DNA of 64,000 nt from Bacteroidota bacterium (GTDB lineage Bacteria > Bacteroidota > Bacteroidia > AKYH767-A > 2013-40CM-41-45). The stretch lies in the NCBI GenBank assembly GCA_003389385.1, contig QQVM01000014.1, forward strand, positions 124,001 to 188,000. Reading direction: 5' to 3'. This document shows positions 34,397-44,613 of the stretch, one piece after another (the first letter of the stretch is position 1; each line of letters begins with the position of its first letter). The notes under the pieces were generated by a model. It had not been told where the DNA came from. It made no database searches and saw only the letters and a list, made by a program, of their open reading frames with translations. A program made the translations under genes and the position numbers.

Positions 34397-35170
34397 ATGC
34401 TCGCCATCTGTCTACTGAGCATTATTCCTGTGAGAAGGGAGCCAAGCAATAAAAGCGAAATGGTTTCTCAGATTCTTTTTGGAGAAACTGTGGAGGTGAT
34501 TGACAAAAAAGACAGCTGGCGCAAAGTAAGGATCATACATGACGGATACATCGGTTGGGTTGATATAAAGCAAATTACGGAGTTGACTCCTGATGAACAG
34601 GAAAAATTCAAATCTCCCTCAGACACATTTTCGCTTGATTTAGTTCAGCTTATAATATCAGGGCCGACGCAAGTCACACCTCTTCTTATGGGGAGTTGTC
34701 TACCAGGCTTTAAGGATAAAGTCTCTCAAATTAACGGACAGGAGTACAGGTTCGAAGGCAGTGTAAGAAAAGTTTCAACAGAAGATCCTGGCAAACTGAT
34801 TGATTATGCTTACATGTATCTGAATGCGCCTTATCTGTGGGGTGGCCGTTCGCCATTTGGCATAGATTGTTCGGGATTCACGCAAATGATTTTACGACTA
34901 TGCGGGAAGAGCATTGCAAGAGATGCATGGCAACAAGCGGAAGCAGGAGAAACTATCCATCTCCTTGAGGAATCACGAACAGGCGATCTCGCATTCTTTG
35001 ACAATGCAGAAAAGAAAATCATTCACACAGGAATTATACTTCAGGATAACAAGATAATTCATGCAAGTGGCAAAGTTCGAATTGACCGTTTGGATCACCA
35101 GGGCATTTACAATTCTGAGCGCAAAGAGTATACGCATAACCTCAGGTTGATTAAACGATACTTCAATTAA
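34397..35170 (+). CDS. SH3-NlpC/P60 peptidase (probable muropeptide endopeptidase)
   Basis: 257-residue cysteine peptidase. An N-terminal bacterial SH3 domain (about 1-60) begins almost at the first residue (CLLSIIPVRREPS...VSQILFGE), a linker domain follows, and the NlpC/P60 domain occupies about 130-257 with the triad C158 (GIDCSGF), H210 (IIHTGI) and H222. No signal peptide is seen, and the start already lies in the first SH3 strand. It therefore resembles cytoplasmic YkfC-type enzymes that cleave L-Ala-gamma-D-Glu dipeptides off recycled peptidoglycan. Export by another route cannot be excluded. Confidence 0.87.
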   Translation: MLAICLLSIIPVRREPSNKSEMVSQILFGETVEVIDKKDSWRKVRIIHDGYIGWVDIKQITELTPDEQEKFKSPSDTFSLDLVQLIISGPTQVTPLLMGSCLPGFKDKVSQINGQEYRFEGSVRKVSTEDPGKLIDYAYMYLNAPYLWGGRSPFGIDCSGFTQMILRLCGKSIARDAWQQAEAGETIHLLEESRTGDLAFFDNAEKKIIHTGIILQDNKIIHASGKVRIDRLDHQGIYNSERKEYTHNLRLIKRYFN

Positions 35171-35176
35171 CGGAAT

Positions 35177-35578
35177 TTACTCCTGCTCTCTCCAATCCGT
35201 TTGCTCAGGTTTTATCTCCAATTCTTTTTCGTATTCCTGTGCTCTGGCGTTTTGTTCCACTAATGTCCAATGGTCCGATGAAGATGTCTTCAACCAGACT
35301 TTCCCTGATTTTCTAAATATCTCCACATGAAGTCCGAGCTTATCAGAGATATCTTTTTCAACATCCGAAACTTTCATAAGGCCTGTTATTTCAACAGAAT
35401 CCGTTGAGGCATTCTCGCTCAGAGCAGAAATTTTTCTTTGTGGGTCAAGAATATCATCGGCTGTGTATTCAGCGTCCTTTTTAGTCTTAAAAAACTCTAT
35501 CTTGAGAAAGTTAAAACGCTTTTGAAACAAATCCTGAATCTCGGATAGTTTCATGTTAGGTGTAATTTTAATTTCCAT
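35177..35578 (-). CDS. Small conserved protein, unknown function
   Basis: 133-residue soluble protein. I place the start at the ATG at 35578 (MEIKITPNMKLSEIQ); an in-frame upstream start at 35623 adds 15 residues without clear support. Seen features: a short alpha/beta domain with EIQDLFQKRFNFLKIEFF, a middle segment that ends DVEKDISDKLGLHVEIFRKSG, and a Trp-containing C-terminal strand pair (GKVWLKTSSSDHWTL). I have the impression it occurs in other Bacteroidota but cannot name a function. It is convergent to the NlpC/P60 gene with a 6-base gap. Confidence 0.72.
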   Translation of the reverse strand: MEIKITPNMKLSEIQDLFQKRFNFLKIEFFKTKKDAEYTADDILDPQRKISALSENASTDSVEITGLMKVSDVEKDISDKLGLHVEIFRKSGKVWLKTSSSDHWTLVEQNARAQEYEKELEIKPEQTDWREQE

Positions 35579-35787
35579 GCAATAAGCATTAAATGGTTTA
35601 AGGGCTAATTTAATCAATTGCAATTAAACTCTGATGACTGAGGTCATTGACAATAAAAATCACACACCTGAGTTTGCGCCAAAATGACACGTAATTCAAT
35701 TTCTAACTGACAATTAAGCGCAGATTTCTTGAGCTACTGCCTTGGTCAATTCTTTGATGGATCAATGTGAATTGAAAATTACAAATT

Positions 35788-38397
35788 ATGAACCTTAACA
35801 ATTTCACCATTAAATCCCAGGAAGCTATTCAGCATGCACAGCAAATAGCTGCAGAACGAAATCACCAGTCAATAGAAAGCGCTCATCTGATGCTTGGCAT
35901 TATGCAGGCAGATGAAAATGTGCTTCCATTCATTCTTAAAAAGCTGAATGTGTCTCCTTCTAATATACGTAAACTCCTCCAGGATACGATTTCAAAATAC
36001 CCTTCTATCAGCGGCGGCAAGCAATATCTTAGCAATGAAGCCAATGATCTTATTCAAAACTCCATCAAGATCAGCAGGAAGCTGGGAGACGAGTACGTTT
36101 CACTTGAGCATATACTTCTTGCAATCATTTCAGGAAATGACGCCACATCAAAATTGCTTCGAAGTGAAGGGATCTCTGAAAAAGATGTGAGGTCTGCCAT
36201 CGATGAGCTCAGGAAAGGGCGAAAAGTTACAAGCCCGGGTGCGGAAGACACTTATAACGCTTTATCAAAATATTCCAGAAATCTGAATGAACTTGCCAGG
36301 CAAGGTAAGTTGGATCCGGTCATCGGTCGTGACGATGAAATCCGGAGAGTACTTCAGATACTTTCCAGAAGGACAAAAAATAATCCAATTTTGATAGGTG
36401 AACCTGGTGTTGGAAAAACAGCTATAGCCGAAGGTTTGGCGCACCGTATCATTGATGGTGACATCCCTGAAAACCTTAAGTCGAAACAAATTTATTCACT
36501 TGACATGGGTGCTCTTATTGCAGGCGCCAAGTACAAAGGTGAGTTTGAAGAACGTCTCAAATCAGTCGTGAAGGAAGTAATCGGTGCGGAAGGCGAGATT
36601 GTTTTATTCATTGATGAAATACACACCCTCGTCGGTGCCGGAGCAGGTGAAGGTGCAATGGATGCAGCGAACATACTTAAACCTGCTCTTGCAAGAGGAG
36701 AGTTGAGAGCAATTGGCGCAACCACTCTGGCGGAATATCAGAAATATGTGGAAAAGGATAAAGCACTTGAAAGAAGGTTCCAGAAGGTAATTGTTGAAGA
36801 GCCATCCACAGAAGATACTGTATCAATACTTCGTGGATTAAAAGAAAGATATGAGACACATCATCGCGTTAGAATAAAGGATGAAGCGATTATTTCGGCT
36901 GTAGAACTGAGTGAAAGGTATATTTCAGACAGATTTTTACCCGATAAAGCGATTGACCTCATAGACGAAGCCGCATCTAAACTTCGTCTTGAAATAGATT
37001 CAGTTCCTGAAGAACTCGATGAACTTAACAGAAAGATCATGCAGCTTGAAATCGAAAGAGAAGCCATCAAGCGTGAGAAGGACGAAAAACATTTGGCAAC
37101 ATTAAGTGAGGAGATTGCCAACCTGGAAGAACAAAGAAGCCAGATTAAAGCTAAGTGGGAATCAGAAAAAGAAATTGTACATGGCATCCAAAACATCAAG
37201 GAAGCTGTAGAGCAAATGAAGCTTGAGGCAGAGCAGGCAGAAAGAAGCGGAGATTACGGCAAAGTTGCTGAAATCAGGTATGGAAGAATCAAAGAAGCAG
37301 AAGATAAACTGAGAAAATTCGAGCAGGAGCTAAATGAACTGCAGGAAGAGAAAGCTCTGATTAAAGAGGAAGTCGATTCAGAAGACATTGCTGAAGTAGT
37401 ATCACGCTGGACCGGCATTCCGGTTAAACGTATGCTCCAAAGTGAAAGGGAAAAATTGCTGCGTCTGGAAGATGAATTGCATAAAAGAGTGATTGGCCAG
37501 GATGAAGCGATTGCAGCATTAAGCGATGCAGTGCGTCGCAGCAGGGCCGGATTACAGGACGCGAAGAAGCCAATTGGTTCGTTTATTTTTCTGGGAACTA
37601 CAGGTGTGGGTAAGACCGAGCTTGCCAAAGCGCTCGCAGAATTTCTTTTCAATGACGAAAATTCAATGACCAGAATTGATATGAGTGAGTATCAGGAAAG
37701 GCATACAGTTTCAAGGCTGATAGGAGCGCCTCCGGGTTATGTTGGGTATGATGAGGGTGGTCAGCTCACAGAAGCTGTAAGGCGCCGCCCCTACTCTGTC
37801 GTTCTTCTTGATGAAATTGAAAAAGCACACCCAGATGTATTCAATATCCTCTTGCAGGTCTTGGATGACGGCCGGTTAACAGATAATAAGGGCCGAACTG
37901 CCAACTTCAAGAACACTATTATCATAATGACTTCAAACATAGGCTCACATATCATTCAGGAGAATTTTGAAACACTGAATGATTTCAACAGAGATGAAGT
38001 GCTTGCCAAGACACGAAGCGCGGTCTATGAGCTGTTAAAGAAATCAATAAGACCTGAATTCCTGAACAGGATTGACGAGGTAATCATGTTCCAGCCACTC
38101 AGCAGAGATGAAGTGAAAGATATTGTTAAACTTCAATTTGAACTTGTTCGGAAAATGCTTCTTGTAAACGACATTAAAATTACAGCTACACACGATGCAA
38201 TTGACTGGCTTGCTGAACTTGGCTATGACCCGCAGTTCGGCGCCAGGCCACTGAAGCGAGTGCTTCAAAAGAAAGTGCTAAATGAATTGTCGAAACAGAT
38301 TTTAGCCGGGAAAATCAGAAAAGAAGATGAGATTGTACTTGCTTTAAACCGGCAAAAGGAATTTGAATTTAAAAACAACAGCACAGTGGAAGTCTGA
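35788..38397 (+). CDS. clpB: ATP-dependent chaperone ClpB
   Basis: Disaggregase that works with DnaK. The 869-residue protein has the Clp N domain (two repeats, 1-145), AAA+ domain 1 with Walker A GEPGVGKT (204-211), a long charged coiled-coil middle domain (about 405-525), and AAA+ domain 2 with Walker A GTTGVGKT (603-610) and Walker [10 protein letters not shown]. No IGF/LGF-type ClpP loop is present, so it is the chaperone type, unlike the clpC at the window start. The second Walker A has Thr where most Clp proteins have Pro (GPTGVGKT). A strong terminator follows, so it is monocistronic. No heat-shock regulatory repeat was recognised upstream. Confidence 0.95.
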   Translation: MNLNNFTIKSQEAIQHAQQIAAERNHQSIESAHLMLGIMQADENVLPFILKKLNVSPSNIRKLLQDTISKYPSISGGKQYLSNEANDLIQNSIKISRKLGDEYVSLEHILLAIISGNDATSKLLRSEGISEKDVRSAIDELRKGRKVTSPGAEDTYNALSKYSRNLNELARQGKLDPVIGRDDEIRRVLQILSRRTKNNPILIGEPGVGKTAIAEGLAHRIIDGDIPENLKSKQIYSLDMGALIAGAKYKGEFEERLKSVVKEVIGAEGEIVLFIDEIHTLVGAGAGEGAMDAANILKPALARGELRAIGATTLAEYQKYVEKDKALERRFQKVIVEEPSTEDTVSILRGLKERYETHHRVRIKDEAIISAVELSERYISDRFLPDKAIDLIDEAASKLRLEIDSVPEELDELNRKIMQLEIEREAIKREKDEKHLATLSEEIANLEEQRSQIKAKWESEKEIVHGIQNIKEAVEQMKLEAEQAERSGDYGKVAEIRYGRIKEAEDKLRKFEQELNELQEEKALIKEEVDSEDIAEVVSRWTGIPVKRMLQSEREKLLRLEDELHKRVIGQDEAIAALSDAVRRSRAGLQDAKKPIGSFIFLGTTGVGKTELAKALAEFLFNDENSMTRIDMSEYQERHTVSRLIGAPPGYVGYDEGGQLTEAVRRRPYSVVLLDEIEKAHPDVFNILLQVLDDGRLTDNKGRTANFKNTIIIMTSNIGSHIIQENFETLNDFNRDEVLAKTRSAVYELLKKSIRPEFLNRIDEVIMFQPLSRDEVKDIVKLQFELVRKMLLVNDIKITATHDAIDWLAELGYDPQFGARPLKRVLQKKVLNELSKQILAGKIRKEDEIVLALNRQKEFEFKNNSTVEV

Positions 38398-38420
38398 CTA
38401 TCTACCTGTTATTTACCTAA

Positions 38421-38449
38421 AGAAACCGCCCGGATTAGGCGGTTTCTTT
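38421..38449 (+). terminator. Terminator after clpB
   Basis: Perfect 10-bp stem AGAAACCGCC / GGCGGTTTCT with a 7-base loop, ending in T's. Confidence 0.85.
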
Positions 38450-38574
38450 ACTTTTACTTGCTTATACATAAAGCATCCGGTAATTAAGCCACTCTTTTTT
38501 AGCATTCATCACAACGGATAGAACAAATTCTTCCTGAATTTTTCAGTATCTTTCAAAATAAAAATACCATTTAA

Positions 38575-39417
38575 ATGTCATTAAGAATCCTGTTGATTTT
38601 CTTAATTGTAATTCAGTTTTTCAATCGCGCTGAAGGTCAGACAAAGTCATGTTGTACTAGTCCGAATTCAAAATTCAGCGAACTTGCTATGGGCCATGAC
38701 TTTGGGACTTTTCACCTCCCGCCTGACAAAATCAATCTTGTTGATGATGAGGGTGAACCAATAACATTTAAGTGTGAAGATGGAACAAACGCAAATGCCT
38801 ATCAAATCAAGTCGAAGAACAAGAGTTCACGCTGGCTGCTTGTGTTTCATGAGTGGTGGGGACTGAACGATTATATCAGGCAGGAAGCGATGTCACTGGC
38901 TGCGGAGATGCCTGAGATGAATCTATTGGCAATTGACTTATACGATGGAAAGATTGCGGAAACTGCCTCAATCGCGCAGAAATTTCTTTCAGAGCTGGAC
39001 GAAAACAGAGCAAGTGCAATTATTAAGGGTGCTTTGCATTATGCAGGCAGTGAAGCACAGATCTATACCATTGGCTGGTGCATGGGCGGAACATGGTCCT
39101 TGCAAGCAGGAATTCTTGCAGGAAAGCAGGCCAAAGCATGTGTGATGTATTACGGAATGCCAGAGTCTGATGTCTCGAAACTCAAAATGCTGAATTGTGA
39201 AGTGCTTGGTATTTTTGCTTCACGAGATTCCTGGATCAGCAAGGAAGTTGTAGATGAGTTCGCAATGAACATGAAGAAAGCGGGAAAAAAACTGCAGATC
39301 AAAGTTTTTGAAGCCGATCACGCATTTGCTAATCCAAGCAATCCCAGGTACGACAGTGTTTCTGCTGCAGAAGCCAGGAAACTCAGCCTTAATTTTTTCA
39401 AGAAGAAAATTAAATAA
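38575..39417 (+). CDS. Dienelactone hydrolase family protein, exported
   Basis: 280-residue alpha/beta hydrolase with a signal peptide (MSLRILLIFLIVIQFFNRAEG, cleavage before Gln). The nucleophile is a cysteine in the elbow GWCMGG (C169), with D218 (SRDSW) and H249 (EADHAFANP) completing the Cys-Asp-His triad of dienelactone hydrolases. EWWG in the oxyanion region (HEWWGLNDY) is also typical. It therefore probably hydrolyses a small lactone or ester in the periplasm; the substrate is unknown. Upstream, TATCTTTC about 30 bases before the ATG is one mismatch from a -7 box. Confidence 0.87.
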   Translation: MSLRILLIFLIVIQFFNRAEGQTKSCCTSPNSKFSELAMGHDFGTFHLPPDKINLVDDEGEPITFKCEDGTNANAYQIKSKNKSSRWLLVFHEWWGLNDYIRQEAMSLAAEMPEMNLLAIDLYDGKIAETASIAQKFLSELDENRASAIIKGALHYAGSEAQIYTIGWCMGGTWSLQAGILAGKQAKACVMYYGMPESDVSKLKMLNCEVLGIFASRDSWISKEVVDEFAMNMKKAGKKLQIKVFEADHAFANPSNPRYDSVSAAEARKLSLNFFKKKIK

Positions 39418-39455
39418 GCTTTATCTGAAAGTCAGAAGAGATATATCTTTTTAAG

Positions 39456-41396
39456 ATGCAGAAATCCATTCACCAGATTCTAAAGGATCATTGGGGCTAT
39501 ATTCAATTCCGGCCTTTGCAGGAAGATATTATCAACTCTGTTCTTCAGGGAAATGATACACTTGCCCTTATGCCTACCGGAGGCGGAAAGTCAATTTGTT
39601 TCCAAGTGCCTGCAATGGCGTTAGAAGGAGTTTGCATTGTGATATCACCTTTGATCGCTCTGATGAAAGATCAGGTGAATCAACTTAAAGCCAGAGGTAT
39701 ACCAGCATCGGCTGCAGTTTCAGGAATGACTTCCAGAGAGATTGATGCGACACTTGACAACTGTATTCATGGAAAAGAAAAGTTTCTTTATGTTTCTCCT
39801 GAAAGATTGGGAACTGAGATATTCCGGTTACGATTGCAGAAAATGAATGTTTGCCTGATAGCTGTTGACGAAGCTCACTGCATATCACAGTGGGGATATG
39901 ATTTCAGGCCGGCTTACCTGAACATTGCTGAAATCAGGAATGAACTTCCAGATGTTTCGGTTCTTGCCTTAACTGCTACAGCCACTCACGAAGTGCAGGA
40001 AGATATCATGCGCAGATTGAATTTTCATAAGCAAAATATCTTCAAGAAAAGTTTCGAGCGAAAAAACCTGTCTTATTCTGTTCTTGAAGTAGATGATAAG
40101 CTGACTAAGATGGCTTCAATATTTTCTAAGGTTCCTGGCTCAGGTATTGTTTATTTGAGGTCAAGAAAAAGAACAGTTGAGATAGCGAATTATTTAAAGA
40201 GCAAAAAAATCAGTGCAGGTTATTATCATGCCGGTATGGCTTCAGACGAAAGGGATAAAGCACAGCAATTATGGATGGAGGGGAAAATGCGCGTCATGGC
40301 TGCTACCAACGCTTTCGGGATGGGGATTGATAAGGGAGATGTAAGGTCGGTGGTGCATCTCGAACTTCCGGACAATATCGAGTCTTATTATCAGGAGGCC
40401 GGGCGAGCCGGAAGAGATGAGCAAAAGGCATATGCTGTTTTACTCTATAACAATTCTGACCGAGTTGACATGGAGCGCAGAGTATCAATTGGATTTCCTG
40501 AGAAAAGTCAGATAAGAAATGTGTATAATGCTCTCGGCAATAATTTTCAGATTCCCGAGGGTTCAGGCAAAGGAATGTCCTTTGATTTTGATTTACCTGC
40601 GTTTTCAAGCTCTTATAATTTTCCTGTCAGGGAATGTTATAACTCGCTTCGCTTACTGGAACTTCAAGGACTGATCAGCATTTCTGAATCATTGAAAATG
40701 CAATCGAGAGTTCGCCTGAATATCCGAGCCGGAGAATTGTACGAGTTTCAGGTTAAGAACAAGGAACTTGATAATTTTATCAAAGCTTTGCTGAGAACAT
40801 ATGGAGGTTTGTTTGACAACTATGTTGACATCAGTGAGGATCTGCTTTCAAAGCGATTGAAAATCACCGTTGCAGATGTAGTATCCTACTTAAACAGACT
40901 TAGCAAATTGAATGTCGTTGAATACTTTCCTGCTTCTGAAAAGCCAAAAATCACATTCATGGAAAGCAGAATACCTCCGGGAAATTTAGCAATTGATAAA
41001 AATCTGTTGGAAGCTCGAAAGGTAAAATATATACAAAGGGCAAAGGCGATGCTGAATTATGCTGAGGCAAAGGATAAATGCAGAAGCCTTATGTTGTTAT
41101 CTTATTTTGGAGAAGAATCTTGGCATAGGTGCGGTGTCTGTGATTATTGCGTTAAAAGAAACAAGAGTGGTGTCAGCGATCTAGAATTTGAAAGCATCAC
41201 ACAAGAAGTAAAAGAAAAACTGAATGAGAGAGAACATTCTCTTGAAGAGTTAATGTCTCTCCTTTCCAGGCATAGTGAGGAGTCAAATCAAAGGGTGATT
41301 GAATGGTTGTTAGATAACGAATACATAGGATTCTCTGCCGGGAATAACCTGAAGTGGATTAATACTAAAAACTCCAAAGCTGAAATTGAAAATTAA
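39456..41396 (+). CDS. recQ: ATP-dependent DNA helicase RecQ
   Basis: 3'-5' DNA helicase of replication and repair. The 646-residue protein has Walker A TGGGKS (41-46), the DEAH box D138-E-A-H141, the aromatic-rich loop CISQWGYDFRP, motif VI (YYQEAGRAGRD), and the RQC region with a zinc site (C in KDKCRS, then HRCGVCDYC). A clear HRDC domain is not seen at the C terminus; instead about 60 residues of a helical tail follow. It overlaps the next repair gene by 11 bases. Confidence 0.93.
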   Translation: MQKSIHQILKDHWGYIQFRPLQEDIINSVLQGNDTLALMPTGGGKSICFQVPAMALEGVCIVISPLIALMKDQVNQLKARGIPASAAVSGMTSREIDATLDNCIHGKEKFLYVSPERLGTEIFRLRLQKMNVCLIAVDEAHCISQWGYDFRPAYLNIAEIRNELPDVSVLALTATATHEVQEDIMRRLNFHKQNIFKKSFERKNLSYSVLEVDDKLTKMASIFSKVPGSGIVYLRSRKRTVEIANYLKSKKISAGYYHAGMASDERDKAQQLWMEGKMRVMAATNAFGMGIDKGDVRSVVHLELPDNIESYYQEAGRAGRDEQKAYAVLLYNNSDRVDMERRVSIGFPEKSQIRNVYNALGNNFQIPEGSGKGMSFDFDLPAFSSSYNFPVRECYNSLRLLELQGLISISESLKMQSRVRLNIRAGELYEFQVKNKELDNFIKALLRTYGGLFDNYVDISEDLLSKRLKITVADVVSYLNRLSKLNVVEYFPASEKPKITFMESRIPPGNLAIDKNLLEARKVKYIQRAKAMLNYAEAKDKCRSLMLLSYFGEESWHRCGVCDYCVKRNKSGVSDLEFESITQEVKEKLNEREHSLEELMSLLSRHSEESNQRVIEWLLDNEYIGFSAGNNLKWINTKNSKAEIEN

Positions 41397-42033
41397 GAGT
41401 TCTTTTTATTCTGGTGCTAATGTAAATCAAATCGCCCGGGATCTGATAGGAAAAGTTTTATTCAGCAGATTTGACAGAAAATTAACTGGCGGCATTATCA
41501 CTGAAACAGAAGCTTATGCAGGCGAAACGGATAAAGCTAGCCATGCTTATGGGGGAAGACGAACTGAACGCACTGAAGTCATGTACGGAAAATCAGGTAT
41601 TGCATATGTGTATTTATGCTATGGAGTTCATTCGTTATTTAATGTAGTAACAAACCGCTCAGGAATCCCTCATGCGGTTTTGATCCGTGCTCTCTACCCT
41701 GTGATTGGAATTGATGTGATGTTTGACCGGAGGAATCTGGTACCCGGACATATCGGTGATGTTTGCAAGGGCCCGGGTAAGCTTTCAAAAGCATTGGGAA
41801 TACATTACACTCATACAGGTAAATCACTTACCGGAGATGAAATTTGGATTGAAGACCTGAAAATCCCGATTCATAAATCCATTATTAAAACCGGTCCAAG
41901 GGTTGGTGTAGACTATGCTGGCGAAGACTCTCTGTTACCGTACCGTTATTTGGTTGACTACAAAGATCTTTTAGAGATACTTCAATCAGATGAAGTAAAT
42001 CAGGATTTTTCCTTTTTCTTTACGGAATCATGA
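41386..42033 (+). CDS. 3-methyladenine DNA glycosylase (AAG/MPG family)
   Basis: Base-excision enzyme that removes alkylated purines. The 215-residue protein has the family pattern LIGKVLFSRF, the catalytic glutamate in ITETEAYAGETDKASHA, and MYGKSGIAYVYLCYGVHSLFNV. The frame starts at a TTG inside the recQ end, giving MKIKSSFY; no in-frame ATG precedes the first conserved residues, so TTG is the most likely start. The 11-base overlap with recQ and the 4-base overlap with the next gene suggest one repair and RNA modification operon. Confidence 0.9.
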   Translation: MKIKSSFYSGANVNQIARDLIGKVLFSRFDRKLTGGIITETEAYAGETDKASHAYGGRRTERTEVMYGKSGIAYVYLCYGVHSLFNVVTNRSGIPHAVLIRALYPVIGIDVMFDRRNLVPGHIGDVCKGPGKLSKALGIHYTHTGKSLTGDEIWIEDLKIPIHKSIIKTGPRVGVDYAGEDSLLPYRYLVDYKDLLEILQSDEVNQDFSFFFTES

Positions 42034-43205
42034 AAGAAATTTCCAAACTATATCTGAAGGCAGGGAAAGAGAAATCAATTCAGCATTTTCATCCCTGGAT
42101 TTTTTCTGGCGCGGTTCAGCATGAAGCTCCTGGAATCGAAGAAGGTGAACTGGTAGAAGTTTATTCTTCCGGAAAAGAGTTTCTTGGTACAGGAACTTAT
42201 CATAAAGGTTCAATTAAAGTCAGGATACTTTCATTTAAGAAAACAGAATGCGGTCCTGTTTTTTGGGAAGAGAAACTAACTAATGCGTTTGAGTTGAGGA
42301 AACACTTGGGACTTAGCGGAAAATCTGATACCACTATGTTCAGACTGGTTCACGGTGAAGGAGATGGATTACCAGGTCTGATCATTGACATATACAATGA
42401 CTGTGCAGTAATTCAGGCACATACAAGAGGCATTGAGAATTTTATTCCAGAAATATGTGAGGCGTTAAAGAAAATCAGTGGATTAGCTATTCAAACAGTA
42501 TATCACAAGTTTACTGATTCAGTAAACAAAGAAACTGAAACCTCAGGAAGATTTCTCTATGGAAGTACGGTAGAAACAGTCAGTCTTGAAAACGGAATTA
42601 AATTTTACATCAACTGGGAAGAGGGTCAAAAGACCGGGTTTTTCCTGGATCAGCGGGAAAACCGAAAACTCCTCGGAAGCTATGCTCCAGGTAAAAAAGT
42701 ACTCAACACTTTTTCATATTCAGGCGGATTTTCCATGTATGCCTGCAAGTCTGGGGCTTCTATTGTTCATTCTGTAGACAGTTCATTAAAAGCTGCCAAT
42801 TGGGCCGGTAAAAACGCGGAGTTGAACTCTTTTAACAATCATGAATTTTTCACATCAGATGTCTTTGATCATTTTGGAAGCAGTGAAGAACAATATGATA
42901 TCATCATACTCGACCCTCCGGCATTTGCAAAGCATCTGAGTGCTGCAGAAAGGGCTGCAAAAGGTTACCGCAATTTAAACACTGAAGGATTCAGGAGAGT
43001 GAAAAAAGGCGGAATGCTCTTTACATTCAGCTGTTCTCAGGTTATTGATAAGCTTTTATTCAGAAAAATTGTTTTTCAGGCTGCTGCTCAAAGCCGCAGA
43101 AAAGTCCGGATCCTGCATCAACTCAGTCAGGGCCCGGATCATCCCGTGAATATTTATCATCCAGAAGGAGAGTATCTGAAAGGAATTGTTTTGTATGTGG
43201 AATAA
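42030..43205 (+). CDS. rRNA (cytosine-C5) methyltransferase, RlmI-like
   Basis: SAM-dependent methyltransferase of 391 residues with an N-terminal PUA domain (about 1-75, HPWIFSGAV), a middle domain, and a class I fold (about 170-391). Motifs: FFLDQRENRKLL, the SAM-binding NTFSYSGGFSMYA and the catalytic LDPPAFAKH. RlmI methylates 23S rRNA C1962 in E. coli; the same target is plausible here. Start overlaps the glycosylase stop by 4 bases (ATGA). Confidence 0.88.
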   Translation: MKEISKLYLKAGKEKSIQHFHPWIFSGAVQHEAPGIEEGELVEVYSSGKEFLGTGTYHKGSIKVRILSFKKTECGPVFWEEKLTNAFELRKHLGLSGKSDTTMFRLVHGEGDGLPGLIIDIYNDCAVIQAHTRGIENFIPEICEALKKISGLAIQTVYHKFTDSVNKETETSGRFLYGSTVETVSLENGIKFYINWEEGQKTGFFLDQRENRKLLGSYAPGKKVLNTFSYSGGFSMYACKSGASIVHSVDSSLKAANWAGKNAELNSFNNHEFFTSDVFDHFGSSEEQYDIIILDPPAFAKHLSAAERAAKGYRNLNTEGFRRVKKGGMLFTFSCSQVIDKLLFRKIVFQAAAQSRRKVRILHQLSQGPDHPVNIYHPEGEYLKGIVLYVE

Positions 43206-43281
43206 TCAGTGGAATCTTTTCATTTGATTCAGTTTCTGTTTGATCTCGCATGTTAATTTCACGCTCGATTAATCCGGTATT

Positions 43282-44613
43282 TTGAGGGTAGACATTTCAT
43301 ACAGGGAAATTCTGAAACAGGCCTATCCAGTAATGATCGGTGCATTTGCCACTACATTACTGAATGTGACTGATACGGCCTTTCTTGGCAGAGTTGGTGA
43401 AACTGAATTGGGAGCTTCTGCCATCGGAGGAGTTTTTTATTTCGCCTTTGCCATGATCGGTGTCGCGCTTGGTATCGGAGCTCAAATACTGATTGCCAGG
43501 CGGAGCGGGGAACAAAACGAATCTGAAGTCGGCAACATCTTCGACCACAGCTTTATACTTCTGACACTGCTTGGCTTTTTACTTTTTCTGATTTTATTTT
43601 TCTTTTCCGATTTGATTTTACGCAATAGTGTAGAATCAGCCGAAATCGCAGAAGCAACGGTATCATTCATTAAATACAGGTCCTGGGGAATTGTCTTTTT
43701 AATGATGGCGACAGCTTTCCGATCATTCTATGTGGGTGTAGCAACGCCAAATGTATACGGTGTGTACGCGTTTATCATGGCCGGAGTAAATATTATCCTG
43801 GGTTATGCTTTCATTTTTGGATACGGAAGCATTCCTGCCATGGGTATTGAGGGTGCAGGATTGGCCGCGAGTATTTCCGAATTGGTTTCATTGCTCTTCC
43901 TTTTCACACATGTTTTTCTTAAAAAAAGTATCAAGAAATTCAGGTTATTCAGATTTGACTCTTTTCAGAAGGATACATTTTTAAAGATATTGAATCTCTC
44001 TGCTCCGCTTGTTGTGCAAAACATGCTTTCCATGGGAGCATGGCTTGTGTTCTTTCTTTTCATTGAAAAACTTGGTAGCCGGGATCTTGCTGTGTCCAAT
44101 GTTGTGAGGGCAGTGTATATGCTTGGCATGACACCAATGTGGGGATTTTCTGTTTCAGCAAACAGCATGGTCAGTAACATAATAGGACAAGGCCGAAGCG
44201 ATGAAGTTAAAGTGTTATTGATGAGAATCATTCGTCTTACTTTGCTTACAAGCCTTTTGATGGTCTCGATTAATCTAATTTTCCCGCATCAGGTTCTTTC
44301 CATCTTCACTTCAGATGAAAGCCTCATCAGCGATTCATTCAGCACTTTAATGGTAGTGAATGTTTCGATGTTTTTCTTTTCATTTGCCATTGTCTGCATT
44401 TCAGCAGTCAGTGGCACAGGAGCAACAAGAAAAGCACTGTACATTGAAATTGCAGCGATTATCATTTATCTGATTTATATTTATTCGGTGACATTTTCAG
44501 TAACCGGACCAGTTGAAGTTGTATGGATGTCGGAAGTGATATACTGGGGATTTACAGGAATTGTATCGTATTACTACATTGCACGAGGTAACTGGAAAAA
44601 AATCAGGATCTGA
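43282..44613 (+). CDS. MATE family efflux transporter
   Basis: 443-residue inner-membrane protein with about twelve membrane helices in two MatE halves (about 12-210 and 225-430). The start YREILKQAYPVMIGAFATTLLNVTDTAFLG is typical of the family. Such proteins export cationic drugs or metabolites using Na+ or H+ gradients. The frame starts at TTG (43282); no ATG precedes the first helix. The stop overlaps the fmt start by one base. The substrate is unknown. Confidence 0.88.
   Translation: MRVDISYREILKQAYPVMIGAFATTLLNVTDTAFLGRVGETELGASAIGGVFYFAFAMIGVALGIGAQILIARRSGEQNESEVGNIFDHSFILLTLLGFLLFLILFFFSDLILRNSVESAEIAEATVSFIKYRSWGIVFLMMATAFRSFYVGVATPNVYGVYAFIMAGVNIILGYAFIFGYGSIPAMGIEGAGLAASISELVSLLFLFTHVFLKKSIKKFRLFRFDSFQKDTFLKILNLSAPLVVQNMLSMGAWLVFFLFIEKLGSRDLAVSNVVRAVYMLGMTPMWGFSVSANSMVSNIIGQGRSDEVKVLLMRIIRLTLLTSLLMVSINLIFPHQVLSIFTSDESLISDSFSTLMVVNVSMFFFSFAIVCISAVSGTGATRKALYIEIAAIIIYLIYIYSVTFSVTGPVEVVWMSEVIYWGFTGIVSYYYIARGNWKKIRI

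Noticed and set aside
36492-37652. Ser-rich minus-strand frames opposite clpB
   Set aside because: Shadows of the highly charged clpB middle domain; the plus-strand frame is unmistakable.
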